DNA of 32,392 bases from Ruminococcus sp. (GCA_004555265.1 SFIQ01000011.1:1-32392); one strand, 5' to 3'. Positions 14,303 through 20,861 are shown, counted from the stretch's first letter. The notes: a model not told the origin generated them from the letters alone. A program made the numbers and translations.

Positions 14303-15797
14303 GAGTAAAGTGCTGCAAGGTGACGGAAACGGAGAAAGGGGAAGAGGAAGGGTGATTGGAAGAAGGCGAGCGGTAATAGCTAACGGATTTGACGATTGAA
14401 CGAAGGAGCGTGTTACGCTGCGGAGCGTCGCAGGACCAATAGATTTGAAGAACATCGCGTATTTTGGAAGCTGCTGCAGCAAGATCGGAGTTTGCGGCAG
14501 CTTCTTTTTCTGACTGTTGGCGGCGGATCAAATCTTTTAATATGGCGGTGCGTTCTTCAAGAGCACGGCGGCGGTCAAGAAATGTATCAACATCATAGAC
14601 GCCGGTTTCAAGAAAAGTATGAATCTGCGACATTTGGGAAGCAACACGCTTGAGTTCAGATTCTGCCGAAGCAATGGTTTTATCATATTGCGACAAGTCG
14701 GGAGATTTATTTAAAATTCCGGAGACTTCTATTTCTTTAAGCTGCTGTTCAATGCTGCTTAAAACCGCCTGTTCAACAAGCTCGGCGGAAGCGGTGGGAA
14801 TGCATCCGGAATTTGGGCACATAATAAAAGGGGTTTTTGTTCTGCGGCCCGAAGGATGCCGAATCATCTTTGCGCCGCAATTTCCGCAAAATACGATTCC
14901 GGCAAGAGGATTTTTTATTACGCCTTCGTAATAGCCCTTATGCCATTGCTTTGTTAAAATTTCGTTGGCGCGGTTGAATATTGCTTCGTCAATAAGGGGT
15001 TTATGCACGCCGTCAATTACCTGGCACTTTTCGGGAGTGGGAATTGAAACACGCTTTCCGTCGCGCTGGACATAATGCTTTTTATTCCAGACAACCTTGC
15101 CTATATAAACGGGATTTTTAAGCATAAAGGTTACGCTGTTTCTTGAGAACGTTTCGCCCCGGCGAGGCTTTGCACCGAGAGAGTTAAGCCGCTTTGCCAC
15201 GGCGGCAGAGCCAAGACCGTGATTTACATATAAGTCAAACGCCATACGGACAAACTGTGCTTCCGGCTCGTAGGGTTCGATGGTGCAGGTGCGCCCGATT
15301 TTTGCTTTTTGGTAGCCGTAGGGCGCATTTGAAAGATATGCGCCGTCTTCTACGCTTTTTAAAATTCCGCGGCGCATACGCTTTTTTATAATCTTAAGTT
15401 CGCGCCGGGCAATGAACGAATAAAGCTCGGTCATATCCTCATCGGATTCATCGTTTAAGTCGTAGGTTTTATCCGGCGTGATTATTTTTGTATTTGAGCG
15501 GCGCAGGGTATCAAAAATAATTCCCTGTTCTGCCATAGAGCCGCGGCCGAGACGGTCAATATCCATACATAGAACAGCATCGTAATCGCCGCCGGAAATT
15601 GCTTCGAGCATGGCGAGCATTTGCGGGCGGGAATAGAGGCTTTCGCCGGAGACAACCTCTTCAAAAGTAAGGATTATATGATAATCCTGGCGCTTTGCGA
15701 GGGCTTCAAGCTGTTCGCGGTGGCGGCGCAGGGTCTCCTCCGTGGTGTCTTTTAATTCTTCGGCGCGGGATTTGCGCAGATACATAACGACATCCAT
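14295..15797 (-). CDS. Large serine recombinase (integrase)
   Basis: This 500-aa enzyme integrates and excises the phage. The start at 15797 is set by an AGGAG on the minus strand 9-10 bases upstream; the longer frame to 15905 is not used. The catalytic domain begins VVMYLRKSR with Ser10 as nucleophile and has the DIDRLGRG motif. A recombinase domain follows (NAPYGYQKAKIGRT), then a zinc ribbon (CGNCGAKM ... CPNSGC) and a coiled coil. This is the normal large serine integrase layout. It is convergent with the lysis genes and divergent from the 55-aa gene at 15965. The 3' end overlaps the candidate attP. Confidence 0.95.
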   Translation of the reverse strand: MDVVMYLRKSRAEELKDTTEETLRRHREQLEALAKRQDYHIILTFEEVVSGESLYSRPQMLAMLEAISGGDYDAVLCMDIDRLGRGSMAEQGIIFDTLRRSNTKIITPDKTYDLNDESDEDMTELYSFIARRELKIIKKRMRRGILKSVEDGAYLSNAPYGYQKAKIGRTCTIEPYEPEAQFVRMAFDLYVNHGLGSAAVAKRLNSLGAKPRRGETFSRNSVTFMLKNPVYIGKVVWNKKHYVQRDGKRVSIPTPEKCQVIDGVHKPLIDEAIFNRANEILTKQWHKGYYEGVIKNPLAGIVFCGNCGAKMIRHPSGRRTKTPFIMCPNSGCIPTASAELVEQAVLSSIEQQLKEIEVSGILNKSPDLSQYDKTIASAESELKRVASQMSQIHTFLETGVYDVDTFLDRRRALEERTAILKDLIRRQQSEKEAAANSDLAAAASKIRDVLQIYWSCDAPQRNTLLRSIVKSVSYYRSPSSNHPSSSPFSVSVTLQHFTQE

Positions 15798-15833
15798 TAG
15801 TAAGGACTCCTTTCTATAAAAAGACAAAAAAGG

Positions 15834-15864
15834 GTTTTCACAGGCTTGACAAGTGTGATATAAT
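15834..15864 (+). promoter_or_regulatory. Extended -10 promoter for the 55-aa gene
   Basis: TGATATAAT at 15856-15864 is a perfect extended -10 element, with a weak TTTCAC-like -35 about 17 bases upstream of TATAAT. A second TATAAT lies at 15905-15910. Both are upstream of the gene at 15965. Confidence 0.6.
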
Positions 15865-15964
15865 AAAGACAGCAAAAATGTACTCTTTAGACGACAATTT
15901 TGCATATAATAATTATTGCTGCCGACTTTGAAACGAACAGAAATAATTGAAAAGGGGTTTTATT

Positions 15965-16132
15965 ATGGCAACAAGCAGCATTACAAAAAAAGTGGTCATA
16001 ACAAAAAGAAGCGAAGCAAGAAGGTTTATTAAAGCATTGGAAGACGCAAAGAATGACGTCAAAGCCGTGAAAGCCAAAAAACCGAGCAAGGATATAAAGG
16101 GAAAAGATGTAGTCGACTTTTTTGGAACGTAA
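15965..16132 (+). CDS. Small basic protein of unknown function next to the integrase
   Basis: This 55-aa, Lys-rich protein starts at ATG 15965, chosen over an upstream ATG because AAAAGGGG sits 7 bases away. It begins MATSSITKKVVITKRSEARR and looks like a short beta-strand followed by a helix and a basic tail. It forms a one-gene transcript with a near-consensus promoter and a strong terminator, so it is probably well expressed. Its place beside a serine integrase makes a recombination directionality factor possible. Its place beside the solitary CRISPR repeat makes an anti-CRISPR possible. Neither is shown by the sequence. Confidence 0.7.
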   Translation: MATSSITKKVVITKRSEARRFIKALEDAKNDVKAVKAKKPSKDIKGKDVVDFFGT

Positions 16133-16150
16133 TTCGGGCAAAACGGTTTG

Positions 16151-16187
16151 AAATTAGAGCAGCCTTTTGGGCTGCTCTTTTTATTTT
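16151..16187 (+). terminator. Terminator after the 55-aa gene
   Basis: AGAGCAGCC (16156-16164) pairs with GGCTGCTCT (16170-16178) around TTTTG, followed by TTTTTATTTT. Read on the minus strand the stem is the same but the T-run is poor, so it may only partly stop RNA coming from the repressor side. Confidence 0.9.
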
Positions 16188-16197
16188 ATGCTGCTTA

Positions 16198-16229
16198 TGA
16201 AATATACAGCTTTGCCGAGAATGCGCACC
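16198..16229 (-). other. Guide-like segment resembling the repressor 3' end
   Basis: The minus strand after the repeat reads GTGCGCATTCTCGGCAAAG within a 32-nt spacer-sized segment. It matches the 3' part of the repressor gene (16286-16306) at 18 of 21 positions when the overlapping CC of the repeat is included. Translated, it gives PVRILGKAVYFI against PVRIFGKVVELRAKF in the repressor. It may be a guide derived from a related phage's repressor, or the leftover tail of an older repressor allele. Confidence 0.55.
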
Positions 16230-16257
16230 GGATCACCCCCGCTTACGCGGGGAAAAC
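16230..16257 (-). CRISPR. Solitary type I-E-like CRISPR repeat
   Basis: On the minus strand these 28 bases begin GTTTTCCCCGCGTAAGCGGG and end GGGTGATCC. They have a perfect CCCCGC-GTAA-GCGGGG hairpin (16237-16252 on the plus strand) and the length, GTTTTCCCC start and GTGATCC end of type I-E repeats in Gram-positive bacteria. No second copy and no cas gene were seen in the window. It begins one base after the repressor stop codon, on the same strand, so the repressor transcript would include it. The following 32 bases (16198-16229) occupy the place of a spacer. A functional RNA is inferred; the repeat itself is plainly visible. Confidence 0.85.
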
Positions 16258-16258
16258 A

Positions 16259-16891
16259 TCAAAATTTGGCGCGAAGTTCAACGACTTTGCCGAATATGCG
16301 CACGGGTTTATTTTCTATATCCGTCTTTGAATAAAAAAACGGCTGATAGGCGGGGTTGAAAGGCTGGAGCAGGATTCCTTCCGGAAGGATTTTTATTTTT
16401 TTGACGGTGGCTTCGTCGCCGTTTACGATTACAACGGCGAGATCGCCGGTTTCGGCGGTAGGCTGCACACGTACAATCACAATGTCACCTTCGTAAATGC
16501 GAGGTTCCATGGACTGACCCTTTATTTGCAGGGCGACAAATTCGCCGGTGGCCGCAAGGGAATGAGGGATTTCCTCATAGTCGAGAATGTTTTCCACAGC
16601 TGTTATGGGAAGCCCTGCGGCAACCCTGCCGAGAACCGGAATTTTGACGGCATTGGGAGAAGAAGTGGCGGTGCTTTCGTCCTCTTCCCATCCCATCAAA
16701 TAGGCAGGGGTGGTATGTAGGGCAGCGGCGAGCGAAGCGATTTTATCACGGCGCATATTTTCTATGTCGCCACTTTCCCATTTTCGCACGGTGCTTTTCC
16801 CTACGCCAACCGCACTACCTACCTCTTCAAGGGTTAGCCCATTGAGTTTTCGCAAGTATCGGATTTTTTCATTCATAGACATATCATTCAT
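16259..16891 (-). CDS. LexA/CI-type phage repressor (HTH plus S24 peptidase)
   Basis: This 210-aa protein should keep the prophage silent and lose activity by RecA-stimulated self-cleavage. Residues 8-60 are an XRE helix-turn-helix (LTLEEVGSAVGVGKSTVRKW). Residues about 83-205 are the S24 peptidase: cleavage site Ala92-Gly93, nucleophile Ser127 in GQSMEP, and general base Lys164 in ATVKK. It has its own minus-strand promoter (16918-16946) with an operator between -35 and -10, which implies autoregulation. It is divergent from the Cro-like gene. Its stop codon is one base from the solitary CRISPR repeat, and its 3' end resembles the segment beyond that repeat. Confidence 0.92.
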   Translation of the reverse strand: MNDMSMNEKIRYLRKLNGLTLEEVGSAVGVGKSTVRKWESGDIENMRRDKIASLAAALHTTPAYLMGWEEDESTATSSPNAVKIPVLGRVAAGLPITAVENILDYEEIPHSLAATGEFVALQIKGQSMEPRIYEGDIVIVRVQPTAETGDLAVVIVNGDEATVKKIKILPEGILLQPFNPAYQPFFYSKTDIENKPVRIFGKVVELRAKF

Positions 16892-16917
16892 AGGCGTTTT
16901 CTCCTTTCAGTAACAAC

Positions 16918-16946
16918 ATAATATCATGTAAGTGTCATTTTTGCAA
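16918..16946 (-). promoter_or_regulatory. Repressor promoter
   Basis: On the minus strand, TTGCAA (16941-16946) and TATTAT (16918-16923) are separated by exactly 17 bases. The TAAGTGTC operator copy lies inside the spacer, so binding would block this promoter. Confidence 0.8.
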
Positions 16947-17046
16947 CACGAAAACGCAAAAAATCAAAAAAAGTTTCGTAAAAGCTAAAAAAGTGTATTG
17001 ACAGCTTGAAAACACCGTGCTATTATGTAAGTGTCCTAAAGGAAAC
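16928..17046. promoter_or_regulatory. Repressor/Cro operators in the divergent region
   Basis: CATGTAAGTGTC occurs at about 16925-16936 and TATGTAAGTGTC at 17025-17036. The second continues as GTGTCCTAAAGGAAAC, which matches a third site at 17259-17274 (GTGTC-N6-GACAC) at 14 of 16 bases. The two sites in this region overlap the two divergent promoters. Confidence 0.65.
16998..17026 (+). promoter_or_regulatory. Early rightward promoter
   Basis: TTGACA (16998-17003) and TATTAT (17021-17026) have an exact 17-base spacing. A TAAGTGTC operator starts directly after the -10. It should drive the Cro-like gene and the early operon, and be shut by the repressor. Confidence 0.9.
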
Positions 17047-17060
17047 AAGGAGGTGACTAC

Positions 17061-17267
17061 ATGGACAGCGTTGAACTTGAGATAGCAATGAAGCGTAAGG
17101 GCATAAGCTATGAAAAACTCAGTGAAATAATCGGAATCAGCCGTTCTGCCTTTTATAGAAAGATGAAAGGGCAAAGCGAGTTTACACAAGGAGAGATTCA
17201 GCGTATCGTTGATGCGCTGGAGCTTGATTCCCCAATGGGAATTTTTTTTGCCGCTAAAGTGTCCTAA
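17061..17267 (+). CDS. Cro-like helix-turn-helix protein
   Basis: This 68-aa protein is almost all one XRE-type DNA-binding domain. The pattern is YEKLSEIIGISRSAFYRKMKG, with recognition helix near residues 28-38. It is the first gene from the early promoter and is divergent from the repressor. It probably binds the same TAAGTGTC sites and represses the lysogenic promoter. Its stop codon lies within a third operator-like dyad (17259-17274). Confidence 0.85.
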   Translation: MDSVELEIAMKRKGISYEKLSEIIGISRSAFYRKMKGQSEFTQGEIQRIVDALELDSPMGIFFAAKVS

Positions 17268-17274
17268 AAGACAC
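17259..17274. promoter_or_regulatory. Third operator-like dyad (GTGTC-N6-GACAC)
   Basis: It is the most symmetric of the three copies and lies over the end of the Cro-like gene, ahead of the gene at 17292. It could be an internal roadblock or a looping site for the repressor. Confidence 0.5.
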
Positions 17275-17291
17275 AAACGAAAGGAGGAGCA

Positions 17292-17507
17292 ATGGAGATT
17301 AACGAAGAGATTTTGACAAACGCTGCGGAGACAAAAGAAAACCTCCGCAAGCAGGTTATGCTGCTGGCGGAGGAAATCAGCATTTCCACACATGATTCGG
17401 CGGAGAAGATCCGCCAAAAGGCGGCTATGCTTTTTGAGGCGAGCGCAATTCTGGAGCGGGCTTCGGCGTTTGAGCAAAACATTCGGCGGCAAGCCGGAGA
17501 GCATTAA
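17292..17507 (+). CDS. Small helical early protein, unknown
   Basis: This 71-aa protein has ATG 17292 behind AAAGGAGGAG. It is predicted to be nearly all helix and coiled-coil-like (AAETKENLRKQVMLLAEEIS and HDSAEKIRQKAAMLFEASAI), with no Cys or catalytic pattern. It is the second gene of the early operon. I do not recognise it. Confidence 0.7.
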   Translation: MEINEEILTNAAETKENLRKQVMLLAEEISISTHDSAEKIRQKAAMLFEASAILERASAFEQNIRRQAGEH

Positions 17508-17551
17508 TTAAATATGATACTGCCGGAGCGGGAGGAAAGCAAGGAGGAGCA

Positions 17552-17809
17552 ATGCCAATACTTACAGGTCTTGATGAAGCGTGCGTGATTTTATCATCGA
17601 TGGTTACATATGCGGCGGCGAGAGGAAGTTCGATACCGGGCGCAATGAGTGATTACGCGAACGGCGGCGGAAAAGACCACCGCCGTGCAGCCGAAGGGCT
17701 TTTTGACGAAAGCATATGCGCTGTTCTTGCCGCTATCGCCGAACGGGAGGATATAGACCCAGAAAGTCGGAGAGCGATTGAGCGTGCTTTAGCTTGGCAT
17801 TACAAGTAA
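17552..17809 (+). CDS. Small early protein, unknown
   Basis: This 85-aa protein follows an AAGGAGGAG site. The sequence has LTGLDEACVILSSMVTYAAA and a Gly-rich GGGKDHRR loop, then helices with AAIAEREDIDPESRRAIERA. It looks like a compact helical domain. The function is unknown. It has identical ribosome-site spacing to its neighbours, consistent with one operon. Confidence 0.7.
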   Translation: MPILTGLDEACVILSSMVTYAAARGSSIPGAMSDYANGGGKDHRRAAEGLFDESICAVLAAIAEREDIDPESRRAIERALAWHYK

Positions 17810-17818
17810 GGAGGAGCA

Positions 17819-18085
17819 ATGTTAACACCAACGAGCAATGTTGTAAGGCTTTTTTACAACGAAAAATGCAAAGGGTGCGAAAATGCCGTGTGGATATATG
17901 TAAAAAGTTTTTACTATATAACGGCAGACGGCGTGAAGTACAGAGACAATAAAGCGGCCCTTTGCAAGAAGTACATACAAAAAGCGAGGCAGGTCTGCTG
18001 TGATGGCGATCTGCATAGCGGAGAAGATTACTTGCTGGACAGTAAGGACTATTTAATTTACCGCCATTACGATTGCGAGGAATGA
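17819..18085 (+). CDS. Small early protein with Cys pairs, unknown
   Basis: This 88-aa protein starts at ATG 17819 behind AAGGAGGAG. It has CKGC near residue 17, CCDGD near residue 59 and a C-terminal YDCEE, which could bind a metal. It is Tyr-rich. The following gene starts two bases after its stop (GAATGATATG). I do not recognise it. Confidence 0.65.
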   Translation: MLTPTSNVVRLFYNEKCKGCENAVWIYVKSFYYITADGVKYRDNKAALCKKYIQKARQVCCDGDLHSGEDYLLDSKDYLIYRHYDCEE

Positions 18086-18086
18086 T

Positions 18087-18524
18087 ATGTATCAGCTTAC
18101 GGTATTTAAGCAGGGGTGCGAAAGCGACATAGCGCGGCGGGCGGCGCTGCGCAAGGTGATTGCGTTCCTGCTGGAGGAGAACCCGAGGGCAAAGTACATT
18201 TTCTTTCGGGAAGAAAGCAAACACAAGAGCCTGTGCGGGAACATTTTGATAGCCGGGCAGCCGGATATTATAGGGCTATTAAAGAAAACCGGCTGCCGGG
18301 TTGCAATATTAGAAATTCCGCCGCAAAGCTTTCCGCTGGTTCTTGACTACATCGACAACAAAGCAGGAGGAAAATATGTAACAGGGCGGGGGACAACAAT
18401 GTTCACCATGTTTTTACGCTGCCAAGGTACAAGTATTCTTCGGTTTTGTCGCGAGGAGCTGCAAAAAGAGCAAGTAGAGGAAAAGATGCGTTTTCTGAAG
18501 GATCTTTTACTGAATAGAGCCTGA
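18087..18524 (+). CDS. Early protein, unknown (145 aa)
   Basis: The reading frame has 145 codons and is tightly coupled to the preceding gene. Part of it reads as alternating helices and strands (YIFFREESKHKSLCGNILIA, then CRVAILEIPPQSFPLVLDYI). The last 15 residues (EKMRFLKDLLLNRA) lie in the left arm of a long inverted repeat. An antisense frame of 65 codons (18403-18600 minus) overlaps its end and encodes a similar VEEKM motif because of that repeat; I treat it as a shadow. No family was recognised. Confidence 0.65.
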   Translation: MYQLTVFKQGCESDIARRAALRKVIAFLLEENPRAKYIFFREESKHKSLCGNILIAGQPDIIGLLKKTGCRVAILEIPPQSFPLVLDYIDNKAGGKYVTGRGTTMFTMFLRCQGTSILRFCREELQKEQVEEKMRFLKDLLLNRA

Positions 18525-18543
18525 TGTAGGGCATCTTTTCCTC
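18477..18543. repeat. Inverted repeat at the end of the 145-aa gene
   Basis: GAGGAAAAGATGC (18477-18489) and GCATCTTTTCCTC (18531-18543) are perfect 13-bp arms 41 bases apart. Weaker symmetry extends outward, and CTTTTTT follows at 18549-18555. It may act as a 3' hairpin or weak terminator. Confidence 0.6.
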
Positions 18544-18624
18544 GACAGCTTTTTTGAGCAGTTCGCAAAGGGGCGGGAAGGCTGCAAGGCTGCAAGGCAT
18601 AGGACGAGTAAAGGAGAAAATAAA

Positions 18625-18807
18625 ATGACAAGAAAGAGGTTTGTGAAGCTGTTGATGGGGCGGTTTCTGTATGACAGGGACACGGCGGAGTTAATTGTGA
18701 GAATGGTGCAGCTTGCGCATATTCTGTGCAGCGACGCGCCGGAGACAGTTTATAAAGGCGCGTGGGACGCGCTGTGCGAAGAAGAGGAGGAGCAGCAATG
18801 CGAATAG
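18625..18807 (+). CDS. Small early protein, unknown (60 aa)
   Basis: ATG 18625 follows AAAGGAG by 7 bases. The protein is helical with a basic N-terminus (MTRKRFVKLLMGRFLYDRDT) and an acidic Glu-rich end. The next gene begins inside it. The function is unknown. Confidence 0.6.
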   Translation: MTRKRFVKLLMGRFLYDRDTAELIVRMVQLAHILCSDAPETVYKGAWDALCEEEEEQQCE

Positions 18808-19043
18808 AGGACATTCCGGAGGAGGAGCGGGAGTATATTATTCCCGGCCAGACGGGGGTGTTCAAATACCGTGAGAAGTACTGGATATACCTTGGCAAAT
18901 GGGCGGGGTGGCGTGAGCACGACAGAATACATATAACGAAGGAAGGCAACGTTGTCGGAGTTCGCGGAGAGGTTGACAGGGAAGCGGCGAGAGAAGCCGC
19001 AGAGCGAATTTTGGCGAGCGTTAAAGGGCTTTGCAAAGCATAA
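18798..19043 (+). CDS. Small early protein, unknown (81 aa)
   Basis: ATG 18798 is preferred to 18762 because GAGGAGGAG lies just upstream. The protein has an acidic opening (MRIEDIPEEEREYIIPGQTG), then YREKYWIYLGKWAGWREHDR, then a helical Ala-rich tail. It looks like a small beta domain plus a helix. It overlaps the previous gene by 10 bases. I do not recognise it. Confidence 0.65.
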   Translation: MRIEDIPEEEREYIIPGQTGVFKYREKYWIYLGKWAGWREHDRIHITKEGNVVGVRGEVDREAAREAAERILASVKGLCKA

Positions 19044-19432
19044 AGCCTGATTTTTAAGTTTTGGGGTCTTGCCGGGCGGCGGAGACATTTACAGTTTTAC
19101 TTTGGCGTCCGATTTACCTCCAGAGTATTTGTTGCCGGAGGGCGCAGGTTTTTTTACCTCTTTATTTTCCTGCGCCGCCCGGCAAGGCCTCAAAGCGGAC
19201 AGGCTTTTGTTTAATATTTTGCGCTTTGCCGGGCGGGGTGCGGTTACCTGCCCATGATACTCCTTTGGTTGCCCAGCGGGAGCGAAGCAGACGAGCTTCG
19301 CCGGGCAAGGCGCAAAAAAGTGCAGATAGGATAGCGCCTTTCTTCTCATTTTTTAACACTCCTCTTTAGGGAAGCGGCGGAAGCTAACTTCCGCCGCCCT
19401 CTTCGGAGGGAAGAACAAAGTCGGAGGACAAA
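19044..19432. other. Hairpin-dense non-coding region
   Basis: These 389 bases have no credible gene on either strand. They contain five versions of a TTGCCGGGCGG motif in both orientations (about 19069, 19132 and 19225 forward; 19175 and 19299 reverse). A 14-bp perfect inverted repeat pairs 19068-19081 with 19173-19186. A competing 17-bp hairpin pairs 19132-19148 with 19169-19185 (2 mismatches). Further hairpins lie at 19282-19301, 19308-19340 (then a T-rich tail), 19374-19393 and 19398-19411 (TTCG loop). It could be an origin, a structured RNA or an inserted palindromic element. Confidence 0.6.
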
Positions 19433-19576
19433 ATGAAAGACAGAAAAACTTTACTTGAAATAATCATTATATTTTCGTTTATTGCGGGTATTTGTGCCGC
19501 GGAGAACATTTTGGCGTTAATAGGGTGCTGGGCGGTGTGCTTCGGCGCCTATTTAATATACCGCAGAGTGTGCTGA
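19433..19576 (+). CDS. 47-aa two-pass membrane protein
   Basis: The short frame starts at ATG 19433, behind TCGGAGGAC. It encodes a Lys/Arg start (MKDRKTLLE) and two hydrophobic segments, residues 9-22 (EIIIIFSFIAGICA) and 26-42. It ends GAYLIYRRVC. A small membrane peptide is likely. Part of its end is repeated in the next short frame at 19934. Confidence 0.55.
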   Translation: MKDRKTLLEIIIIFSFIAGICAAENILALIGCWAVCFGAYLIYRRVC

Positions 19577-19611
19577 CAGTGCGCGCGGAAAAAACAAGGA
19601 GGTTATAAAAA

Positions 19612-19950
19612 ATGAGAGTGATGTTCAAAGAGCCGGGAAAAAGGCCAAAGGAGCGGGAGATAGACGGCAGCCTTGGCGGGATGCAGCAGGCGGTGGAGGG
19701 ATACATAGAGACGCTTTCGCTGCCGTACCTTAACCTTGTAATCGTATTTGACGAGGAGGGACGGCTTAAGGGCAAGGAGCGGAACATAATCATTCCGCGG
19801 ATGATGCTGCAAAGCGTTATTCCGGTGGGGATTGTGGGGAACCTTTTCATATGCGCGGCAGAGGGCGACGAGCTGCGGGGGCTTAACGACGCGGAGATGG
19901 AAGCGGCGAAGAACATTTTGAAGGTGTGTTGTCTTGGAACAGAAGTATAA
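19612..19950 (+). CDS. DUF3846-like protein
   Basis: This 112-aa protein starts at ATG 19612, with AAGGAGG upstream. The opening MRVMFKEPGKRPKEREIDGS and the following LGGMQQAVEGYIETL are typical of DUF3846, a small domain common in Firmicutes phages and mobile elements. The segment IVGNLFICAAEGDELRGLND also fits. The biochemical role of the family is unknown to me. Confidence 0.75.
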   Translation: MRVMFKEPGKRPKEREIDGSLGGMQQAVEGYIETLSLPYLNLVIVFDEEGRLKGKERNIIIPRMMLQSVIPVGIVGNLFICAAEGDELRGLNDAEMEAAKNILKVCCLGTEV

Positions 19951-20035
19951 CGACAGCAAAGCGGTTACGTGCGGCGCTTATTTTATATATCACAGAATCT
20001 GTTTATGCGAAGAAAAAGAGGGGGACGGAAAATGA
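19934..20035 (+). CDS. Possible 33-aa peptide, partial duplicate of the 47-aa gene
   Basis: A TTG-initiated frame overlaps the DUF3846-like gene and ends in TGA overlapping the next ATG (ATGA). Its middle, GAYFIYHRICLC, resembles GAYLIYRRVC at the end of the 47-aa protein at the DNA level too. It is probably a duplication remnant, though coupling to the next gene would allow translation. Confidence 0.3.
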   Translation: MEQKYNDSKAVTCGAYFIYHRICLCEEKEGDGK

Positions 20036-20664
20036 GAGAGCTTGAAAAGATTTTGACCTGTCTTGACAAAGCGGCGCCGCGGTGCCCGAAATGCCAAGAG
20101 GCGGAGCACCTTGTTGAGGCGGAGATAAACGGCGGTGACGAAGTTATTGCCACATATGAATGTAAAAACGCAGAGTGCGGATATAAGAAATTTAAGATTA
20201 AAACTTACCGCAGGATGCTTCCGGCGGCGGCGGAGAAGCTTTTGAAAGAAGTGCCGCAGGAAGAAATGAAAAAGCTTTTCAGGCAGGAACGGGCCGCAGA
20301 GGCGGCGAGGATTCCCTGCGGGCATTGCGGCGGGGTTATGAGTTACAAGAGAACAAAGATTCTAACGGACGGGAGAATTATTCACGAATACAGGTGCGAA
20401 AACCCAAGGTGCCTTTGGACAGGCGGCACTGTGAACATAAGCTTTTGCGACGAGGACGTTGAAAAAATTGAGAGGCGGGCGGCAAACGCAAAGTGGGTTT
20501 GCCCGGTGTGCAAAGCGGAAGAGACCGCCCATAGGGTTATATGTAAATATAAAGGCGGAGAGATATGTGAGGAGCACTGCGAAAAGTGTGAATACCGGGA
20601 CAGGGTAACGAGCTTGGGCGCGTGCCTGCACCCTGAGATTAAAGAGAGCAGCCGGAGGAAGTGA
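20032..20664 (+). CDS. Triple zinc-ribbon protein
   Basis: This 210-aa protein starts at ATG 20032, chosen over 19969 because GAGGGGG is 9 bases upstream. It has three Cys4 zinc ribbons: C18-x2-C21 with C44-x4-C49, C96-x2-C99 with C122-x4-C127, and C157-x2-C160 with C183-x2-C186. The sections between are basic and helical. Tandem zinc ribbons usually bind nucleic acid or mediate protein contacts. It sits among early genes just before rep, so a role in replication or early transcription is possible but not shown. Confidence 0.7.
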   Translation: MRELEKILTCLDKAAPRCPKCQEAEHLVEAEINGGDEVIATYECKNAECGYKKFKIKTYRRMLPAAAEKLLKEVPQEEMKKLFRQERAAEAARIPCGHCGGVMSYKRTKILTDGRIIHEYRCENPRCLWTGGTVNISFCDEDVEKIERRAANAKWVCPVCKAEETAHRVICKYKGGEICEEHCEKCEYRDRVTSLGACLHPEIKESSRRK

Positions 20665-20861
20665 TTCTTCCGGCTTTGGCGGCGGTCATTTTGGGAAAAC
20701 GGGAGCGCTTATTTTGCTATAACGAAATGAGCGCTGCGGTTTTTGCAAAGTGGTAAAAGCGTGACAAAAAGCGTGATTTTCAAAATGCGAAAAAAGGCGG
20801 AGCAAAGCCGCTTTTTGCCGGGTAAGAGGTATTAGAGTTATGGTTTTTCAGGCTTTTGAGG
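20665..20861. other. Intergenic region before the replication hairpins
   Basis: No gene is seen. An imperfect hairpin (AGCCGG ... CCGGCT, 20649-20675) overlaps the end of the zinc-ribbon gene. A second, AAAAAGGCGG ... CCGCTTTTT (20791-20815), resembles a terminator. AAAGCGTGA is directly repeated near 20756 and 20767. These could be part of an origin. Confidence 0.4.

Noticed and set aside
15845..15864. TTGACA close to TATAAT upstream of the 55-aa gene as a -35/-10 pair
   Set aside because: The gap is only seven or eight bases, too short for sigma-A. The extended -10 reading is used instead.
18347..19036. Minus-strand frame of 229 codons
   Set aside because: It is opposite three small genes with good ribosome sites. 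Its Ser/Pro-rich reading is that of a shadow. Its only interesting motif comes from the inverted repeat.
19061..19369. Frame of 102 codons through the hairpin-rich region
   Set aside because: There is no ribosome site, its composition is dictated by inverted repeats, and overlapping frames on both strands are equally long.
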